Source: Leisingera aquimarina DSM 24565
Lineage (GTDB): Bacteria > Pseudomonadota > Alphaproteobacteria > Rhodobacterales > Rhodobacteraceae
Direction: 5' to 3'
DNA length: 64,000 nt
Assembly (NCBI RefSeq): GCF_000473165.1
Contig: NZ_KI421504.1
Coordinates: forward strand, 2,464,009-2,528,008
Within the stretch, counting starts at the first letter, position 1. Each line of letters opens with the position of its first letter. The notes below the pieces were generated by a model. It was not told the origin of the DNA and searched no databases. It saw only the letters and a list, made by a program, of their open reading frames with translations. Below are positions 42,937-51,380 of the stretch, in pieces. Position numbers and translations under genes: made by a program.

Positions 42937-45306
42937 ATGCCCAAGGACAATGACAGCGGCATCGGCGCCAGCCCCAAGCGGCGCGAGGACGTGCGGTTCC
43001 TGACAGGAGCCGGGAACTATACCGACGACATCAACGTGAACGGCCAGGCCTATGTGCATTTCCTGCGCGCGGATGTGGCCCATGCAACCATCAATTCCAT
43101 CGATACATCTGCCGCGGCTAAGATGCCCGGCGTGGTGAAGATATTCACCGGCGCCGATTTCGCCGAGGTCGGCGGCATCCCCTGCGGCTGGGGCGTGACC
43201 GACCGTCACGGCAACCCGCAGCAGGAGCCGCGGCATCCGATCATTGCCGACGGCACCATCCGCCATGTAGGCGAGATTGTTGCGGCAGTTGTGGCGGATA
43301 CAGTTGAGCAGGCCCGCGATGCAGCCGAAGCGATTGAGCTGAACCTCAGCGACAAGCCCGCGGTGGTCAATATGGCCGGGGCCTTGGCCGAAGACAGCAC
43401 CAAAGTGCATGAGGATCTGACCTCAAACCTCTGTTATGACTGGGTGTTCGGCAATGATGATGATACTGCGGTGCAGGCAGCCTTTGACAGTGCTGCCCAT
43501 GTGACGACGCTGGATCTGGTCAACAACCGTCTGGTGGCCAACCCGATGGAACCGCGCGTCGCAATTGGTGAATACACCCGCGGCACGGATGAATACACGC
43601 TCCACACCACCAGCCAGAACCCGCATGTGATCCGCCTTTTGATGTGCGCCTTTGTGCTGGGTCTGCCGGAACATAAAGTCCGGGTGGTGGCCCCTGATGT
43701 GGGCGGCGGCTTTGGCTCCAAGATCTTCCACTATGCCGAGGAAGCCTTTTGCACCCATGCAGCCAAGGCCTGCGGGCGGGCGGTGAAATGGACCTCGACC
43801 CGGTCCGAGGCGTTTATCTCCGACGCCCATGGCCGCGATCATGTGACCAAGATCGAGCTGGCGCTGGACGCGGACAACAACTTCACTGCGCTGCGCACCA
43901 ATACGATGGCCAATATGGGCGCGTATCTGTCGACCTTCTCGACCTCGGTGCCCAGCTACCTGCATGGCACCCTGATGGCGGGGAACTACAAGACGCCGGT
44001 GGTGCAGGTGAACGTCAAGACCGTCTTCACCAACACGGTGCCGGTGGATGCCTACCGCGGCGCCGGCCGGCCCGAGGCGACCTATCAGCTGGAGCGCGTC
44101 ATCGACAAGGCCGCGCGCGAGCTGGGCACCGACCCGATTGCCCTGCGGCGCCAGAACTTCATCACCGAGTTCCCCTATGAAACCCCGGTGGCGCTGACCT
44201 ATGACACCGGCGACTACGTGGCGACCATGGACAAGCTGGAACAGGTTGCCGATGTGGCAGGCTTTGCCGCCCGCCGTGCCGCAAGCGAAGCCAAGGGCAG
44301 GCTCCGCGGCTTTGGTGTGAACTGCTATATCGAGGCCTGCGGCATTGCGCCCTCCAACATCGTTGGCATGCTGGGCGCTCGCGCGGGGCTGTATGACGCC
44401 GCCACCGTGCGGGTCAATGCCACCGGCACCATCAGCGTCTTTGTCGGCGCCCATAGCCACGGGCAGGGGCATGAGACGTCTTTCCCGCAAGTGGTGGCGG
44501 AGATGATCGGCATTGATGAAAGCATGGTCGACATTGTGCATGGCGACACCGGAAGGGTGCCCTTTGGCATGGGCACCTACGGCTCGCGCTCCATCGCGGT
44601 CTGCGGCTCGGCGATGGTGCGGGCAACCGAGAAGATCATCAACAAGGCCAAGAAGATCGCGGCCCACCTGATGGAGGCCTCGGACGCCGATATCGAGCTG
44701 AAGGACGGCCAGTTCACCGTTGCCGGCACCGATAAATCGGTGGCCTGGGGCGATGTCACCCTGACCGCCTATGTCCCCCACAACTACCCGCTGGAGGAGC
44801 TGGAACCGGGGCTGGAGGAAACCGCGTTTTACGACCCCGCGAACTTCACCTATCCGGCCGGCGCCTATGCCTGCGAAGTGGAAGTGGACCCCGATACCGG
44901 CAAGGTCAGCATCGAACGCTTTGCTGCTGCCGATGATTTCGGCAATATCATCAACCCGATGATCGTTGACGGCCAGGTCCATGGCGGGCTGGGGCAGGGC
45001 ATCGGCCAGGCGCTCTTGGAAAACGCCGCCTATGACGAGGACGGCCAGCTGCTGTCGGCCTCCTACATGGACTACGCCATGCCAAGGGCCGATGATGTGC
45101 CGTTCTACCAGGTGGATCATTCTTGCCAGACGCCCTGCACACATAATCCATTGGGCGTGAAGGGCTGCGGTGAGGCCGGGGCCATTGGCTCGCCGCCTGC
45201 AGTGGTCAACGCGGTCGTCGACGCGCTGCAGTCGGGGGGCAAGGAAGTCACCCATATCGACATGCCGCTGAGCCCCTCGCGGGTCTGGTCGGCGATGAAC
45301 GGGTAA
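42937..45306 (+). CDS. coxL: CODH-type molybdenum hydroxylase, large catalytic subunit (form II)
   Basis: A 789-residue Mo-cytosine-dinucleotide subunit. Recognisable parts: N-terminal RREDVRFLTGAGNYTDDI, GGGFGSK pterin-binding loop (VVAPDVGGGFGSKIF, about residue 250), the active-site loop DAYRGAGRPEATY (about 370) and the C-terminal catalytic Glu block HNPLGVKGCGEAGAIGSPP (about 745). Form I CODH has AYxCSFR with the Cu-binding Cys; here AYRGAGR marks form II, so CO as main substrate is uncertain and a different aldehyde or heterocycle is possible. CoxS, CoxM, XdhC, MoxR and VWA helpers are all nearby. Confidence 0.93.
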   Translation: MPKDNDSGIGASPKRREDVRFLTGAGNYTDDINVNGQAYVHFLRADVAHATINSIDTSAAAKMPGVVKIFTGADFAEVGGIPCGWGVTDRHGNPQQEPRHPIIADGTIRHVGEIVAAVVADTVEQARDAAEAIELNLSDKPAVVNMAGALAEDSTKVHEDLTSNLCYDWVFGNDDDTAVQAAFDSAAHVTTLDLVNNRLVANPMEPRVAIGEYTRGTDEYTLHTTSQNPHVIRLLMCAFVLGLPEHKVRVVAPDVGGGFGSKIFHYAEEAFCTHAAKACGRAVKWTSTRSEAFISDAHGRDHVTKIELALDADNNFTALRTNTMANMGAYLSTFSTSVPSYLHGTLMAGNYKTPVVQVNVKTVFTNTVPVDAYRGAGRPEATYQLERVIDKAARELGTDPIALRRQNFITEFPYETPVALTYDTGDYVATMDKLEQVADVAGFAARRAASEAKGRLRGFGVNCYIEACGIAPSNIVGMLGARAGLYDAATVRVNATGTISVFVGAHSHGQGHETSFPQVVAEMIGIDESMVDIVHGDTGRVPFGMGTYGSRSIAVCGSAMVRATEKIINKAKKIAAHLMEASDADIELKDGQFTVAGTDKSVAWGDVTLTAYVPHNYPLEELEPGLEETAFYDPANFTYPAGAYACEVEVDPDTGKVSIERFAAADDFGNIINPMIVDGQVHGGLGQGIGQALLENAAYDEDGQLLSASYMDYAMPRADDVPFYQVDHSCQTPCTHNPLGVKGCGEAGAIGSPPAVVNAVVDALQSGGKEVTHIDMPLSPSRVWSAMNG

Positions 45307-45314
45307 GGGTTCAC

Positions 45315-45362
45315 GGGGGCTCTGCCCCCGCACCCCCGGAGTATTTTTAACCAGAAAGAAGA
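45315..45362 (-). repeat. Dispersed intergenic repeat, copy 3 (inverted)
   Basis: GGGGGCTCTGCCCCCGCACC, then CCCGGAGTATTTTTAACC and AGAAAGAAG, in the coxL-coxM gap; the reverse orientation of copies 1, 2 and 4. Confidence 0.7.
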
Positions 45363-45398
45363 GGTCGCGGCCTCTTGCTCTTTGGGAAGGATGACAAG

Positions 45399-46187
45399 AT
45401 GTATGAATTCGAGTTTGAGAAGCCCTCAACCGTCGCCGAGGCCGTGGCCGCGCTGGCAGATGAGGACGCGCAGGCGCTGGGCGGCGGACAGACGCTGATT
45501 CCGACGCTGAAGCAGCGGCTGGCGATGCCGTCGAAACTGGTGAGCCTGACCGGCATAGACGGGATGAAGGGTGTCAGCGGCGGTGACGGGATGCTGAGCA
45601 TCGGTGGCGCCACCACCCATGCGGAGGTGGCCGAAGCCGCGGCAGATGCCTATCCGGCATTGGCAGCATTGGCGGGCCAAATCGGCGATCCGGCAGTTCG
45701 GAACCGCGGCACCATTGGCGGCTCATTGGCCAACAATGATCCGGCGGCCTGTTATCCGGCGGCAGCACTGGGCAGCGGTGCGACGATCATGACCAACCGG
45801 CGTGAAATCACTGCGGACGATTATTTCCGCGGGCTGTTTGAGACCGCTTTGGAAGACGGCGAGATCATCACCGCGGTGCGCTTCCCGGTGCCGCAGAAGG
45901 CCAGCTATCAGAAGTTCCTGCAGCCGGCCTCGCGCTTTGCTCTGGTCGGGGTGTTTGCAGCGAAATACGCGGCGGGCGTGCGGGTGGCGGTCACCGGTGC
46001 CTCCGAGGAGGGCGTGTTCCGCTGGAATGAGGCGGAAGCCGCGCTGGATGCGGATTTTACGCCGGAGGCGCTTGATGGCCTCAGCGTGGATGCCGGCAGC
46101 ATGATGGCGGATCTGCACGGCTCCAAAGCGTACCGCGCTCATCTGGTCGGGGTGATGGCCAAACGCGCTGTGGCGGCTGCAGCTTGA
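45399..46187 (+). CDS. coxM: CODH-type molybdenum hydroxylase, FAD-binding medium subunit
   Basis: A 262-residue flavoprotein with both FAD signatures of the family: ALGGGQTLIPTLK (about residues 30-42) and RNRGTIGGSLANNDPA (about 100-115). It passes electrons from CoxS to the respiratory chain or another acceptor. The ATG at 45399 (MYEFEFEKPST) has AAGGA upstream and matches the family N-terminus. The 92-base gap after coxL contains a dispersed repeat, so expression may differ slightly from coxSL. Confidence 0.92.
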   Translation: MYEFEFEKPSTVAEAVAALADEDAQALGGGQTLIPTLKQRLAMPSKLVSLTGIDGMKGVSGGDGMLSIGGATTHAEVAEAAADAYPALAALAGQIGDPAVRNRGTIGGSLANNDPAACYPAAALGSGATIMTNRREITADDYFRGLFETALEDGEIITAVRFPVPQKASYQKFLQPASRFALVGVFAAKYAAGVRVAVTGASEEGVFRWNEAEAALDADFTPEALDGLSVDAGSMMADLHGSKAYRAHLVGVMAKRAVAAAA

Positions 46188-46238
46188 TAGTTTGAACAGG
46201 GCAGGCACCGGGAGGCCGGTGTCTGCCGGATGCGGCAG

Positions 46239-46877
46239 CTAGTGCCGCAGGTAGCCGGAGATTTCTTCCAGCAGAGTCTGCGTCTTGCCTGATAGTTCGC
46301 GGATTTCGGTAGCGATCACCGCAAACCCCTTGCCCATATCGCCGATCCGCGCCGCCTCGATCGAGGCGTTGAAGGAGATGAACTTGATATTGCGGCCGAC
46401 CCCTTCGGCATTGGCGATGGTTGTCCGCATGTTCTGCTCGCGCTCTTCCTCGCGCATCTGCTGGGCGTCGCAGAAGGTCTGGACCAACTGGCTGAGAAAG
46501 CTGGATACGGCCGGTTCCAGCCGGTAGAGGCAGAGGCCCGCAAGGTCCGGGATCCGGCGCACATTCTCCAGCGGGCCGCCCTCAGGCTGGGAGATGGCGC
46601 TGTGCAGGGGGGCGAGCACGTCCAGGCAGGCCTGGCGCTTGGCTTCCAGATCCTTGGGCAGGCTGTAGCTGCACTCCTGCAGCAGGCTGTCCAGGCCGCT
46701 GCTGAGCATCGCATGGGCCGCTGCAATGCGCTGCACCGACAAGATCAGAACGTCCGTGGCGCTGCCGGCATCCGCGTCTTTCGGATCCTGCGCCAGGGCC
46801 AGCAGAGACAGCGCGGCGATGCGGCTGGGGCCGACGGCCATGAAAGCGGTGTTCTGTACGTCGGATAAACTTTTCAT
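46239..46877 (-). CDS. Short soluble protein with a chemoreceptor-type signalling tip
   Basis: A 212-residue protein without membrane helices or a HAMP. The last ~60 residues carry the MCP hairpin tip: KFISFNASIEAARIGDMGKGFAVIATEIREL, close to the canonical NxxALNAAIEAARAGExGRGFAVVAxEVRxL. The chain ends about 20 residues later, so the descending arm of the coiled coil is cut short. The N-terminal ~150 residues are helical and unassigned, with a cluster around LLQECSYSLPKDLEAKR. It could bind CheW/CheA or be a regulatory decoy; no che genes are in the window. Confidence 0.75.
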   Translation of the reverse strand: MKSLSDVQNTAFMAVGPSRIAALSLLALAQDPKDADAGSATDVLILSVQRIAAAHAMLSSGLDSLLQECSYSLPKDLEAKRQACLDVLAPLHSAISQPEGGPLENVRRIPDLAGLCLYRLEPAVSSFLSQLVQTFCDAQQMREEEREQNMRTTIANAEGVGRNIKFISFNASIEAARIGDMGKGFAVIATEIRELSGKTQTLLEEISGYLRH

Positions 46878-46950
46878 GCCTGCACCTTAATGACCATGCA
46901 GACCCTTCTAACGGGCAGGCGTTAAGGCTGCGCTAACTTGCGATGGCTGC

Positions 46951-46986
46951 GGCAAAAGAAAAGCCCCGCAGCGGCGCTGCGGGGCT
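46951..46986 (-). terminator. Terminator of infC
   Basis: Perfect 12-bp inverted repeat AGCCCCGCAGCG/CGCTGCGGGGCT (46962-46973 with 46975-46986), followed on the minus strand by TTTTCTTTTGC. Confidence 0.9.
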
Positions 46987-47012
46987 GAATACCTGTCTTG
47001 AAGGCGGCCGGA

Positions 47013-47561
47013 TTACTTGTTCGGCAGCGGGCCGATCATCATGATCATCTGACGGCCTTCCATCTTGGGCATGTTCTCGACCTTGCCCAGTTCCTTGATG
47101 TCTTCCGCAACCCGTTCCAAAAGCTCGCGGCCCAGGTTCTGGTGTGCCATCTCGCGGCCCCGGAAGCGCAGGGTGACTTTCACCTTGTCGCCGTTTTCCA
47201 GGAACTTGTAGACGTTGCGCATTTTCACATCGTAGTCATGAGTGTCCGTGTTGGGACGGAACTTGACCTCTTTGACCTCGATGATCTTTTGCTTCTTGCG
47301 GGCTTCGCTCTCGCGTTTCTGCTGTTCATACTTGAACTTGCCAAAGTCCATGATCTTGCACACGGGCGGGTTGGCATTGGGCGAGATTTCCACCAGATCC
47401 AATCCGGCCTCGGCGGCCATTTCCATGGCTCTGGCGGGGGTCACAACCCCTGCGTTATCGCCATCGGCGCCAATCAGGCGGATTTCGGAGGCACGGATTT
47501 TTTCGTTGACGCGCGGGCCGGTGTCGCGTTGCGGCGGCGCGTTATGAGGTCTGCGGGCTAT
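47013..47561 (-). CDS. infC: Translation initiation factor IF-3, AUA start
   Basis: IF-3 binds the 30S subunit and checks start-codon pairing. The 182-residue protein has the N domain ([31 protein letters not shown]), the basic linker ([15 protein letters not shown]) and the C domain ([20 protein letters not shown]). No ATG, GTG or TTG exists in frame ahead of the conserved N-terminus. The codon at the right place is ATA at 47561-47559, with AGAAGGA eight bases upstream. An ATG-started 143-residue reading from a GTG at 47444 would delete half the N domain. Rare start codons in infC allow autoregulation, as with AUU in E. coli. Confidence 0.93.
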   Translation of the reverse strand: MARRPHNAPPQRDTGPRVNEKIRASEIRLIGADGDNAGVVTPARAMEMAAEAGLDLVEISPNANPPVCKIMDFGKFKYEQQKRESEARKKQKIIEVKEVKFRPNTDTHDYDVKMRNVYKFLENGDKVKVTLRFRGREMAHQNLGRELLERVAEDIKELGKVENMPKMEGRQMIMMIGPLPNK

Positions 47562-47928
47562 GACTGCGATCCTTCTGTCATTGCAAAAAGTGCGGGAACG
47601 CTACTGCCCCCGCGCGTGTGATTCAAGGCTTATAGGCGGTATGGCTGCAGGAAAGCCGCATTTCAAGGCCGCATATCGCAAATGGCCCTGAAAACGGGCG
47701 CGAACCCTGGCCGGACGGCCGCGTGGCGCTGCGGGACAGCATCCTGAAAAGGCGGGAATGCGGCGGGGTTCCGCCAGTTGCGGGACCGGCGGGCGGCAGC
47801 TGGCCGCCCGTGATGCAGGCCTGGGAAACTTCCCCCTTGAGTGCTGCGGCGCAGGGCGCCATCTGGCAGGCAGATGCTGCGGATGGCGCGGCCAGGCCGG
47901 CAACGCCGGTAAACGGAAGGAGTGTATT
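47562..47928. other. Gap between infC and the Ala-rich gene
   Basis: About 370 bases holding the infC leader (minus strand) and the upstream region of the gene at 47929. Only low-quality short frames are present; I support no gene here. Confidence 0.5.
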
Positions 47929-48453
47929 ATGAAACAGTTATTGATCCTGATTGCGCTAGGGGCTGCTGCTGTGGGCGGATATGTGCTGCTGAACGGCCAG
48001 GGGGCGCAGGACCCGGCACCTGCCGAGGCACCGGCCGTGCAAGAGGAACAGAGCAGCACAGCGCCGGAAGCGGCAGACGAGGAAAGCGCGGCTCCGGCCG
48101 AGCAGGCTGTGGAAGATGCGGCCGACGCCGTTGAGGGTGCTATCGAATCCGGTGCCGAAGCTGCCGGCGCAGCTGTTGATGCAGTGCAGGACACTGTAAG
48201 CGAGGCGGCGGAAGCCGCGGCTGAAGCAGCAGGCAATGCGGTTGATGCGGCCCAGGGCACGGCTGATGCAGCATCGGATGCAGTGCAGGATACCACAGAG
48301 GCTGCCCAAGGCGCGGCAGAGACTGCAGCCGGCGCGGCAGAGGCCGCTCAGGATGCCGCATCCGAGGCGCTGGACAGTGCAGCCGGCACCGCACAGGAGC
48401 TGCTGAACCAGTCCGGCGCGGCGGAAACCGAAAGCACTGCGGGCGGCGATTGA
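47929..48453 (+). CDS. Ala-rich, repeat-containing exported or anchored protein
   Basis: A 174-residue protein. Residues 5-22 (LLILIALGAAAVGGYVLL) form an N-terminal membrane anchor or signal. The rest is very rich in Ala, Glu, Asp, Gln and Thr, in loose 11-residue repeats such as VDAVQDTVSEAAEAAAEAAG and VDAAQGTADAASDAVQDTTE. Such repeats form amphipathic helices as in apolipoprotein or LEA-type proteins. There is no Cys. GGAAGGAG precedes the ATG. Function unknown; a structural or stress role at the membrane surface is inference. Confidence 0.75.
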   Translation: MKQLLILIALGAAAVGGYVLLNGQGAQDPAPAEAPAVQEEQSSTAPEAADEESAAPAEQAVEDAADAVEGAIESGAEAAGAAVDAVQDTVSEAAEAAAEAAGNAVDAAQGTADAASDAVQDTTEAAQGAAETAAGAAEAAQDAASEALDSAAGTAQELLNQSGAAETESTAGGD

Positions 48454-48572
48454 ACCGGGCCGTAAGCTGCGTCAGGCCATAAATCGATCCTGGCCGCTAG
48501 GCACGAAACGCAACCGGCGGCAGGCATCATGCCCTGCCGCCGGAAGTTTGTGGCCGAATTTACGGCCGCGGA

Positions 48573-49076
48573 TCAGTGGGGGCGGGCCTGCGCCTGCTGC
48601 GCGACACGGGCCATATGGTCCAGCGGGGCCTGATCGCTTGGCTGCGGCTGCGGCGCCAGGAAGGCTAGAAAGGTTTCCCAGCCGGCACTGTTGCCGCCTT
48701 GTTTGCGGGCGCGCTGGATTTGCAGCTGGGCCACGCCGATCAGATCCAGCGGCTTGGCGCCGTCGTAGGCGCTGCCGGTGATGGTGGCCAGATGGCTGCG
48801 GAACCGCTTGCCCATGGAGTTCAGCAGCAGCATCGGCGAGGTCACCGGATGGCCGGCCTGCACCAGCGCGTCAAACATCTCGTCAATGTCGCCGGGTGCA
48901 ATGGCGCGTGCATCATAGCGGGCCTTGACGCCTGCAATCCGCTCCGGGACCGTCGGCTGCACCTGGCCGGGACGGGCCTGGAACCCTGCAACCGCTGCTT
49001 TGACGCGGGCTTTGCCCGCCTCTGTTCTGACGGACTGGAAAACGGGCGGCTGCCCCGAGGTCAATTCGTTCTGCAT
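48573..49076 (-). CDS. Conserved hypothetical protein
   Basis: A 167-residue soluble protein, start at 49076 with ACGGAG upstream. The middle (VPERIAGVKARYDARAIAPG, DEMFDALVQAGHPV, MLLLNSMGKRFRSHLA) is helical; the end is Pro/Gln-rich (PQPQPSDQAPLDHMARVAQQ). I recognise no domain. It lies after the sulfate-assimilation operon's terminator and appears to be its own transcript. Confidence 0.65.
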   Translation of the reverse strand: MQNELTSGQPPVFQSVRTEAGKARVKAAVAGFQARPGQVQPTVPERIAGVKARYDARAIAPGDIDEMFDALVQAGHPVTSPMLLLNSMGKRFRSHLATITGSAYDGAKPLDLIGVAQLQIQRARKQGGNSAGWETFLAFLAPQPQPSDQAPLDHMARVAQQAQARPH

Positions 49077-49128
49077 GTTTCGTTGCTCCGTTCTGGATCT
49101 CAGCAACCGGAATACAGAATCATCCCCA

Positions 49129-49161
49129 ACAAAAGATAAACGGGAGGCGGCAGCCCCCCGT
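49129..49161 (-). terminator. Terminator of the sulfate-assimilation operon
   Basis: Stem ACGGG/CCCGT (49140-49144 with 49157-49161) extended by GG/CC, followed on the minus strand by TTTATCTTTTG, about 40 bases after the fpr stop. Confidence 0.6.
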
Positions 49162-49201
49162 CAAAATAGTGTCAAAATCCGGGCAGCGCCCCGGCGCGGG
49201 A

Positions 49202-50068
49202 TCAGTCGAGAAAGGCTTTTTCGACCACGAAATGCGCCGGTTTCGAGTTGGCGCCTTCTTCCAGCCCATAGGTGTTCTCAAAGAGATCCTTGAGCTCCAG
49301 ATTGAACGCCAGGTTGCCGCAGATCATCGCACGGTCGCTTTCGGGGTTCAGCGGCGGCACGCCAAGTTCGGCAAACGCCTCGCCCGAGCGCATCAGGTCG
49401 GTGATGCGGCCCATCTTGGGGCTCTCTTCGCGGGTGGTGGTCGGGTAATACTTGATCTTCTTCCAGAAGCCTTCGCCGATCACCTCGTTCAGCAGCTCGT
49501 CATCCTTCAGGCCTTCGATCAGTTCGCGGCCATAGGTCAGCTCACCGGTGGTGCGGCAGGTGTGTGTGATGATCACCTCGTCGTAATCTTCATAGGTCTG
49601 CGGCTCGCGCAGGAGCGAGGCAAAGGGTGCAAAGCCGGTGCCGGTGGCAAAAAACCAGATCCGCTTGCCGGGCAGCAGCGCGTCATGCACCAGGGTGCCA
49701 ACGGGTTTGGGGCGCAGGATGATCTCGTCGCCCGGCTGGATGTGCTGCAAGCGCGAGGTCAGCGGGCCGTCTTCCACCTTGATCGAGTAGAACTCCATTT
49801 CCTCGTCCCAGCTGGGGGAGGCGATGGAATAGGCGCGCAGCAGGGGTTTCACCTTGCCGGTCTTAGGATCGGGATCATTCATCAGGCCGATCATCACAAA
49901 TTCGCCCGAGCGGAACCGCAGCGAGGCCGGGCGGGTCACCTTGAAGGAGAACAGCTTGTCGGTCCAGTGCTTCACTTGCGTGACGGTCTGGGCGTCGGGC
50001 AGGGCCGGTTTGGCCTTTTCCGGTGCGGGCGTGGTTGCGGTGTCGGTCACGGATGTCATCTCATTCAT
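49202..50068 (-). CDS. fpr: Ferredoxin--NADP(+) reductase
   Basis: A 288-residue flavoprotein. FAD site LLRAYSIASP (R-x-Y-S), NADP-binding FATGTGFAPFASLLR and the C-terminal segment CGNLAFNLELKDLF...AHFVVEKAFLD fit Fpr. It moves electrons between NADPH and ferredoxin. As last gene of the sulfite reductase operon it probably feeds CysI, replacing the CysJ flavoprotein. The start is uncertain: ATG 50068, ATG 50059 or GTG 50098 are in frame, none with a strong site. Confidence 0.92.
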   Translation of the reverse strand: MNEMTSVTDTATTPAPEKAKPALPDAQTVTQVKHWTDKLFSFKVTRPASLRFRSGEFVMIGLMNDPDPKTGKVKPLLRAYSIASPSWDEEMEFYSIKVEDGPLTSRLQHIQPGDEIILRPKPVGTLVHDALLPGKRIWFFATGTGFAPFASLLREPQTYEDYDEVIITHTCRTTGELTYGRELIEGLKDDELLNEVIGEGFWKKIKYYPTTTREESPKMGRITDLMRSGEAFAELGVPPLNPESDRAMICGNLAFNLELKDLFENTYGLEEGANSKPAHFVVEKAFLD

Positions 50069-50213
50069 CGGTTGCACTGCCGGAGGAGTAGCCGGCACCT
50101 CTGATTAGTCTTTGATACAGGTCAGGAAAACCCCTTGGTTTGCCAAACCGGCCCCGCGCTGAACGCAACGGAACCGGTTTGGCAAAGGTTTTCCCGGGCT
50201 CGGGAGGGCTGGC

Positions 50214-50609
50214 TTAGCGGGCAGCGGTGCTGCCGCGCAGGCGGGCCTGATAGCTGTGGTCTTTCCAGTTTGCGCGGGCCAGCCACTGGTCTTCGGGCTG
50301 GCGGGCGGCCAGATCATCGCTCAGCTCCACCTCGTCAAACCCCGAACGGCGGGCCATCGCGTACTGGTCGGCGATCACATGGCCAAAGGCGCGCAGGCGG
50401 CCCTCATAGCCCTTCAGCCGCAGCTGGCGGGCCAGGGTAAAGCCGCGGCCGTCGGCAAAGCTGGGGAAGCTGATCCGCACCAGCTCCACGCCGCCCAGCG
50501 ACACGTCGTTCAGATTGGCATCCGAGGCCAGCTCCAGCACGTCTGAGCCCTCAAAGCCGCCAGTCCAGTCGTCGGCGGCAAAGCCGGTGTCGGTCACGAT
50601 AACAGTCAT
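50214..50609 (-). CDS. DUF934 family protein of the sulfite reductase operon
   Basis: A 131-residue protein with the DUF934 pattern: LELASDANLNDVSL, ELVRISFPSFADGRGFTLARQLR and LRAFGHVIADQYAMARRSGFDEVEL. Members accompany cysI and cysH in Proteobacteria, with an oxidoreductase-accessory role suggested but unproven. Its start is six bases before the cysH stop on the same strand, and the ATG at 50609 fits the family N-terminus. Confidence 0.88.
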   Translation of the reverse strand: MTVIVTDTGFAADDWTGGFEGSDVLELASDANLNDVSLGGVELVRISFPSFADGRGFTLARQLRLKGYEGRLRAFGHVIADQYAMARRSGFDEVELSDDLAARQPEDQWLARANWKDHSYQARLRGSTAAR

Positions 50610-50614
50610 CTCAC

Positions 50615-51376
50615 TCACGCTCCTGTGCGTACCATTTGGCCGTCCACCACGTGGATGCCGCATTCTTCCTTGTTTTCCCCGCGCCAGCGCCCGGCGCGCG
50701 GGTCTTCGCCTTCCTTGACCGGGCTGGTGCAGGGCGCGCAGCCGATCGACGGGTATCCCTTGGCCACCAGCGGATGGCGGGGCAGGCGGTTTTCATCCAT
50801 ATAAGCGCGCACGTCTTCCGGCGCCCAATGGGCCAGCGGGTTGATCTTGAGCCGTCCGGTTCCGTCCTCGACCTCGAAGAACTCAAGGGCGGCGCGGGTG
50901 CCGGCCTGGAACCGTTTGCGGCCGGTGATCCAGCCGTCATAGCCCGACAGCGCCTTTTGCAGCGGGATGGTCTTGCGCAGGGCGCAGCAGGCGTCCTTGT
51001 CGCTGAATTTCAAGGCCCCATAGGGGTCTTTTTCGGCGATATCATCGGCGCGGATAATGCGCAGATTGCGCAGGCCCAGCCGCTCGCTCACCTCCTGCTG
51101 ATAGATCAGCGTCTCGGTGAACAGCAGTTCGGTGTCCACGAATACAACCGGTGTCATCGGGTCGATGACCGCGGCCATATGTAACAGCACCACAGATTCC
51201 GCGCCGAAAGAGGAGACCAGAGCGATATGGCCCGCGTCCTTCAATGCGCCTTCCATCACCGAGGTGGCCGAATGGTGGCGGAAGCGCGCATTCAGCGCCT
51301 CTGCCTTGGCGGCCAGCTCCCGGTCCCGGGGGCTGACAGGCTCCCCGGCGGGCTTGTTTCCGGCTGTGTCGAACAT
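50615..51376 (-). CDS. cysH: Assimilatory adenylyl-sulfate (APS) reductase
   Basis: Reduces APS to sulfite. The 253-residue protein has the nucleotide-binding SSFGAESVVLLHMAA (about residues 53-67), VDTELLF, the Fe-S cysteines as a Cys-Cys pair (DACCALRK) and a C-x2-C pair (GCAPCT), and the catalytic C-terminal Cys in ECGIH. The four cluster cysteines mark the [4Fe-4S] type that uses APS; PAPS-specific CysH lacks them. It sits five bases upstream of DUF934 and follows cysI. Confidence 0.94.
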   Translation of the reverse strand: MFDTAGNKPAGEPVSPRDRELAAKAEALNARFRHHSATSVMEGALKDAGHIALVSSFGAESVVLLHMAAVIDPMTPVVFVDTELLFTETLIYQQEVSERLGLRNLRIIRADDIAEKDPYGALKFSDKDACCALRKTIPLQKALSGYDGWITGRKRFQAGTRAALEFFEVEDGTGRLKINPLAHWAPEDVRAYMDENRLPRHPLVAKGYPSIGCAPCTSPVKEGEDPRAGRWRGENKEECGIHVVDGQMVRTGA

Positions 51377-51380
51377 CAGA

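Noticed and set aside
43423-45429. 668-residue open frame antisense to coxL
   Set aside because: Its translation is low-complexity His/Arg/Gly-rich with no domain, and it mirrors the GC-rich codon pattern of the clear coxL gene.
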